Below, in pieces: positions 57,891-64,000 of a stretch of 64,000 bases of DNA (the first letter of the stretch is position 1; every line of letters starts with the position of its first letter). The notes below the pieces were generated by a model. It worked only from the letters and a program-made list of their open reading frames with translations. It made no database searches and had not been told where the DNA came from. This DNA comes from Solea solea (Eukaryota > Chordata > Actinopteri > Pleuronectiformes > Soleidae): assembly GCF_958295425.1 (NCBI RefSeq), contig NC_081136.1, forward strand, positions 13,971,381 through 14,035,380. Direction: 5' to 3'. The position numbers and the translations under genes are program-made.

Positions 57891-59486
57891 TGTTCCCCAG
57901 TCTGCTACACCAGCAGCCCACAGCCTGTGAATGTGTGTGTGCAAATGCATACCTGAACATTCCCCACCCAAAACTCAGAAAACCATGTCTGTACAAGTCA
58001 GAGAGGGGGAAGGAGAAGGAGGGAGAAGGAAGCAGAAATTTGACATGGTACTGGACAAAAAGGAAGAAGAAGCAGAGACGGAGGAGAAGGAACGTGGGGG
58101 TATGAAGGAGGAAAGGAAGATTTCCTTACTCTGCAGTTGTTGCCATAGCAACCTACCCGACAATACATACAGCCTATGCCACAGTGGCATGAAGGAATCA
58201 GATGAATCAAACCCCCCGATTCTGCTTTCCACAAATAACACACACTCTCTGTGTCAAAACCACACTGGCCTTTCCCCCTCTTTTGTTTCCAGCTGGGCCA
58301 CTCTCGCTCTTTTCACTTGAATGAGAGAAAAAGTACTCGGTCAGTCAGTTTAAATTGAAACCAGATGAATTTTGTTAAATCAAAATAAAAGTTTGGTAGG
58401 CTAAGAGCTGAACGCCGAGCTTCACAGAGCATCGCTCTTGTGGCCCCCTAACAGTAATTGTGACAATTGGAGTTTTCTGCTACCAATTTAGCAAAAAGAG
58501 TTTTATTTTGGCATTACTCTGTGCGTCCACATATCTTACCAATCTCTACATTCAGCATTACTGAAACTATTGTTGCTGAAGCACGGGCGGCTCATTCTGA
58601 GGTTTTCCAGTGGCGAACAAGCTAGCATTCTTTGGAACTAAACTCTGCCATAAATAATGGATGTGATTCAGTGTTTATTAACTGGCGGTTTTTCATGGTA
58701 GATTTCTCCAGTTTAATTGGATCTTTACACGGTCTCTCCCTTTGCAAATCGGATGTTTGTCATATTTGCACGTGTGTTGAGGGTTTGGATGGAGCAATCA
58801 CAGGAGACACCTTGATGCCCTCGGGCGATGTGTGTGTTCCTGTATGTAAAAACATGACTAAGAAGTGACGCGAGGAAGGAGGGAGTGAAAAGGTCTTCAT
58901 CGTCTTCAAAATGCACTCAGTTGTGTCTGTTGTGGCAATGAAAACAATACAATCACAGTTAAACAACTTTTGGTCAGTCACTACATTCGAACAACTTGCC
59001 AAGTTCGAGTATACTGTATATGCGGAGGAGTGTGTCTGACTCCATAGGTGGTGATGCATCTCTCTATAAGCTAGTAGTATTTAAACAGTTTCCTGTTGAC
59101 CTTTTACATCACAGACATTATCTTGGTATGTTAGTCCAACTAAGAAAACTATTAACTACTACTAACTATTGTTTAAGTCAGACTAAAATCGGACTTTTAA
59201 CATGCACGTAAACGCACTGGCTGTTTCAGCCAAGGCCTTAATGTAAGTGTTGCTGTGGATCTTCTCATTAATCGGAGATTACAGCAGGGAGCGGACAGGA
59301 AAGTCTCTGGTGAATCATTTACATTCACACATGAACAATTAATCATTTTTAAAAAAGGACATTTGAAACAAAGCAATCAGAAACGGCTGCAATTCATTTG
59401 TTCTATTTTTAATCGTTCTACATTCTTTTCCAAATAAAAAAGCAATCCTAAATGTTAAAAACAGTTCTCATCCTCGCATTAGAGCA

Positions 59487-59815
59487 ATGGTTCTCAAACG
59501 TTTCATATCAAGTACCAGCTGAGAAAAAATAACACAGTCAGATTACACAGCTACAGACTTTATAAAGGAGGCAGAGTTATTCCCAATAAGATAGTTTGCT
59601 CTCTCATCATTCTCCTCTTTTTTCCTCAAGAGATAAGGTGACTTGAATAATTATTACATTTTTAGTATTATTAATATTATGTTGTTATATGTATAATTCT
59701 CTACACACTGTGGTTACAGTTCCTCAACTCCACTTCAGTCACATACCCTGTATTTCTGATTTTTCCTCCAAGTACAACCAGAGAAAGCTCACGTACCACA
59801 GTTTGAAAACCATGG
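59487..59815. mobile_element. hAT-like MITE with GGTTCTCAAAC ends
   Basis: Left end ATGGTTCTCAAAC; inverse of right end ATGGTTTTCAAACTGTGGTA. Flanks CATTAGAGCA and CATTGGAGTA look like a decayed 8-10 bp target duplication, typical of hAT. A right-half relative occurs at 37370-37458 (CACAGTTTGAGAACCATG). Confidence 0.68.
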
Positions 59816-62248
59816 CATTGGAGTAGCGTCATTAATATTGTGATGATGTTTCATATGGTAAAGGTATATCTATAACACAGTTAATAGTGAATTGAAGCTT
59901 AGCTTAAGTTATGTAAGACAAATCACAAATAATGTTCATGTTTACTGTTGCTGTTGTTTGTTTCCCTCTACTGTGGAGGCCTACATTCATATTTGTCACA
60001 ACACAGTGTTGTAATATTCTGAAAGCGAAAGAGATTTCTGTTGTGATGGATGCAGGATGTATGACCTATACTGCAGGACAACAATGCAGCATTCTGAGAT
60101 GGATTAGATAACTCCATGTTTCCTACAGAGGTTTAAGTTTGTCTGAATTTGGCCTTAAATAATCCAATGAGCACACAATCAGATTTGTTCTCTTTACAAA
60201 TTTGAATTGGCCGTTACACATTGTATTGTTTCCTCTCTGCATAAATTGTCCCTTAAAAAAAACTGCACCGATCTACGCATCGCACACTTAATGCTTAAGA
60301 CTGTAGAAGTGTGAAAATGTGTGCTGTGTAAGGTTTCATGTGCATATAAACTCAGTCATGCAGAAATTAGAAGCCTTTTATGGCGCTGAGCCGAGTCATC
60401 CATAACCGGTCACCAAATGACAGAGCCAAGAAGAGTCAGGTCTTCTTTTTGCCCTTTTCTCCCCCGAGGCTGAGAGTGCAGGGCAGCAAGGTGAGCACAC
60501 AGCAAGAGCAAAGCATGTTAGAACTTTTCAAACAAGATCGCTTCAGGATTTCTTGTTGTTGCCACAAAGTCAAAAGGATTCACGTGGGCTCTGATCCTGC
60601 ACTTGATTTAATCAATTTGGGTTTCACAGTGACAATGAGCACAGCTTGTCACAAGACCAAAGTAATTGCATGTCAAGTTCACCACCAGGCAATCTCGACC
60701 AAAGTCGGAAAATAATCTAGACCAGCTATCTGCGGCAGAAAACAAACTATTCCCCGAAAATAACATCAAGGAAGAGTTTTGCATGGAGGCAACTTCCTTT
60801 TGAGGGAGGGAGAGAGGGTGCGGTGACTGATAAGATGGAAGAGGCATTTCTTTCTCAACCAGGGAAGGCAAGACAGAGAGCGACAGACTGATTCAGAGAA
60901 TTATGAAAGTGCTCATGCCATATAAATGAAGATAGCGGATACACAGACAGACTTGTGTTAGAGGTGGAATCCGGTGTTTTTATTAAGGGGAAGCTTGTTT
61001 GTCACCACAAATATGCCAGGCACTTTATCATATTAACAAGGACCTGATGAGGTCAGCATGCTTATGTGATGCTAGTGGACCAGACACTGTAAACAATCTG
61101 AACTATCTACATTATGTTCAGAGATCAAAGGCAGTGTTTTACAGTGACAAAGCCTATTTCAATCCCAAAATGTCCTTACTTTTTGTTTGTAAGTAAAAAA
61201 GGAAATGTGATCTCGGATAAAACCACACACACATTTGTGGCAGCATTTTAAAACAATAGATGGTGATAAAAAAGTCAAATGCAAAGTTTGCCAGCAACAG
61301 TTTGCATATCACAGCTCGACTACAAAGATTATTGTTTATTGTTCTAGATTATGCTAAAACACCACGTTCTTCCCAAATTTCAGTGAAAAAACTAAATTGT
61401 TGCAAACCTGGGTCTGGCAATTGATGCTGTTCACACATGAAGCTCACAGTAAGAGACTGATGACGGAGTTGAGCCTGCAGGAGTCAGGACACTCACTAGC
61501 TGCTCACTCTGAGATTTTTCAACTGTATTCTCACATGGGTTCATTCGGGCATTTTCTGGAAATCTGACTAGTGTACAGACAAGAAAAAGTTCCATGACAC
61601 TGAGTGACATTTGCATTCTTACGTACATCCCCTCACGGTTACACTTCTTCTTCTTCTTCTGGACATCGTTCAATGGATAACTGAAAGCAGCTGATGTCTG
61701 ATTAAACAGACAAAGCAGCGCTGTTTATAACCAGACCGAGTATGAAACACAGAATGGTTTTCTTATTTAAAAAAACAACACACACACACACAAACAAGAG
61801 CGAGAGTGAGCGGTTCATGGATAAGCTGAGGGAATCAATATGCTCTGTGCACAGGTCCTCTACAGCTTATCCATAAATCTATGTATGGTAAACAATGTAA
61901 AAGAAAACTTCCTTTTGGTTCATTAATAAACAGCAATGGGTCAGAGACATCAGCGGAGAAGGCAGCCTTTCAATGTCACATAGCTCAAAGACTATGACCT
62001 TAATCCATCTATAAGGTGCACACGTGTGCCTGCAACTGCCAAGATTTAATTTGGATCATCACCCAGGGTGGATATTAATACCAAGTGAGTCACTCGTATA
62101 ATGTTTAATGACAACATTTTACAAAAATACCTCCAGATAATTTCGACAGGTATGAATTCAGATTTGAACTCATTGTGTGTGTGTGTGTGTGTGTATATTT
62201 AATATCTATTATCTCTTTGGGACCTTTCCTGGCATAAACACTGACTAC

Positions 62249-62741
62249 TGGCGTATTTCCACCAGCTCTACTCGCCTCGGCATGGAACGACACGACACGG
62301 CACGATTAGGTTGCATCTCCACTACAAAAAAGTACCTACTTCACGTGGGCGGAGTCATCACTGCACGGCTGAGTGAAACTGCGGTGACTTCATTTATACG
62401 CGACACACACACACACACATACACACGAGTGACTAGTGACTTTACACCAGACTTCTGTAGTTGTTGGAGATTAACGCACGTTTTTAGGATTGTTAAGTAG
62501 TTTTAAGTGATCTACAGTTTGGCGCTGTTCGGCTTGATTTGTGTGTGGGACGTCTCTTCCTGTGACGGCACTCACAGTGGCCGGCAGTCTGACCAATCAT
62601 TGCATAGTACCTACTCAGCACGCTTTTGGAACCTCGCCTGAGCAGGTACTGAAAATATTACCTGGTACCAGGTACTATGCTAGTGGAAACGCTACTTAAA
62701 CCTGCCATGGCGAGGCGAGTAGAGCCGGTGGAAATACGCCA
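62249..62741. mobile_element. Inverted-repeat DNA transposon with TGGCGTATTTCCACC ends
   Basis: The left end reads TGGCGTATTTCCACCAGCTC, then TACTCGCCTCGGCATGG. The inverse of 62700-62741 reads TGGCGTATTTCCACCGGCTC, then TACTCGCCTCGCCATGG. About 493 bp, GC-richer than its surroundings, no ORF. A family of this appearance is common in teleosts. Confidence 0.82.
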
Positions 62742-64000
62742 TATGTCAGGACCATGTAGTCCTTGTGGTTAGGTTAAGGTTAGGGTTAGGCAATAACTGG
62801 TCATGGTTTATGTTTGGAATAATGTTTTGTTTGCCGTCCAAATGAATGGAAGTAATTTGTCCTAAGAAGAATAGCTGTGCAAACCAGTGTGCATATTAGC
62901 TGTAATTTAATAAAAGTGAAGTTTAATTCATTTAAAAAGTAGTTTTCCTCTTTAACAACGGATAAGAATCCTACATCAGACATTATAATGAGGTTGGGTG
63001 GACTGGACACAGGTCATGAGCCGAGTAAGGAATCCAATTTTAGGGTTGAGGTGGCTTTTAAATGTAATCCACTTAGTAAACAAATAAGATGCTCTTGATG
63101 TCTTTTGAAGACGTGAGCAATTTGCATGCAAACAGAGGCCATCCCCAAAATGCGTTTCATCTCTTAATCCCTGTGATCAGCAGTAATCTACTGCCTGTTC
63201 CCCAACTCGAACCAGTAAACCACAACAGATGGGTACGGCTCTGCTCCTGACTGGATTAATATGGCATTATGATTTCTGCAGTGCTGTCGGTGTGTGGGTT
63301 CACCACTTGCTGCTGATAAAACAGGGTGTGCTAGCATGTTTACCTTATTCCCCCTCCCTTTGTTGCCCTACTTCTCGCAGCGTCAGAACCGTGGCACTTC
63401 AAAGAAGAACACAATATTCTCTTTCCCAACTTAACTGATATGTATCTCTGTTTGAACTTGTTCAACTCATGGTATCTGACTCACTCACTACAAATGTGAA
63501 GCATAAAAGCAATGCATAAAAACATGACATTTACTGCCTTTGTTGTGTTTAATATTGGAATGCCACTGGTGGGTTGGTTTACAGGGCTCAGCAGAATCCC
63601 ACCAAAATAGAATAACTAAAGAGAGGGAAACTAGAACTAGTGGCCAAGCAAGACCCCTCCCATCTCCATTTATTATCGAACAGAAGGGGCTGCGCTCAGA
63701 TGAACCTGGAGGGCTTTAGGTGGTTAAACCACATAAGATGGCACCACACCCTACTACTGCTCTCCTTGTCTTCCATAAAAAACACCAGAAATGGACTTTC
63801 CAACCTGAAATTTGACACCTATAATTAGCACTGTGAGCCCCCCCCCCCCCAACCCCTCCTTCCAATACACGAAGGCTTATTGTACAATGTTTTGGAAAGA
63901 CTGGCTTGGGTACATTGGTTTGGATGTTGATAAGACCAATATATCTAAGATATTCAGTCTCCTGGCATACAAGCCAATGTAGGGTATATTTCCAGTGACA

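Larger units (their letters stand above)
57891..64000. other. Upstream of RGS12 short form; no exons seen
   Basis: Six kilobases with no exon matching RGS12 PDZ or PTB text on the minus strand and no other gene. It should contain the short-form promoter, or be intron of the long form. Holds two inverted-repeat elements (59487, 62249), (CA)n at 61779-61792 and (GT)n at 62174-62194. Confidence 0.6.

Noticed and set aside
62765..62795. Short telomere-like text (GGTTAGGGTTAGG).
   Set aside because: Fewer than three units; too short to call an interstitial telomeric repeat.

Overview
The window is vertebrate nuclear DNA, almost certainly from a ray-finned (teleost) fish. It is AT-rich and spliced, with long introns. 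It carries a decayed Tc1/mariner element, several short inverted-repeat DNA transposons, LINE/SINE-type 3' tails common in teleosts, and many (CA)n/(TA)n microsatellites. No bacterial or viral features, CRISPR arrays, tRNAs or rRNAs were seen.

Three protein-coding genes lie head-to-tail on the minus strand, so transcription runs right to left. From right to left they are RGS12 (coding exons 57890 down to 36786), HGFAC (32813 down to 22754) and DOK7 (21678 down to about 996). This is the order and orientation of RGS12-HGFAC-DOK7 on human 4p16.3, so the block is conserved microsynteny. I built each exon by hand from splice sites, reading phase and match to the known protein families. The RGS12 exons sum to 2424 nt (807 codons plus stop). 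The HGFAC exons sum to 1758 nt (585 codons plus stop). Both chains stay in frame throughout. DOK7 exons 1-7 (519 codons) are also in frame. Five further downstream exons appear to extend its C-terminus, but the exon 7/8 junction is two bases out of phase, so a small exon or alternative splice site there is unresolved.

Region by region: 1-995 is DOK7 3' flank. 996-21678 is DOK7, with a Tc1 fossil in intron 3. 21679-22000 is the DOK7 5' region with a TATA-like box between two E-boxes. 22641-32813 is HGFAC (signal peptide, FN2, EGF, FN1, EGF, kringle, trypsin-type protease). 32814-36785 is intergenic with an inverted-repeat element. 36786-57890 is a short-form RGS12 (RGS domain, two Ras-binding domains, GoLoco motif, no PDZ or PTB). 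57891-64000 is non-coding upstream or intronic DNA rich in mobile-element remnants.

The three products act in unrelated places: RGS12 regulates G-alpha and Ras signalling, HGFAC is a secreted protease that activates pro-HGF, and DOK7 is the cytoplasmic activator of MuSK at the neuromuscular junction. They share ancestral linkage, not a pathway. I found no convincing undescribed biological system. The points most worth checking are the DOK7 C-terminal extension, the RGS12 short-isoform promoter, an optional HGFAC linker exon, and a family of related inverted-repeat elements clustered in RGS12 introns.
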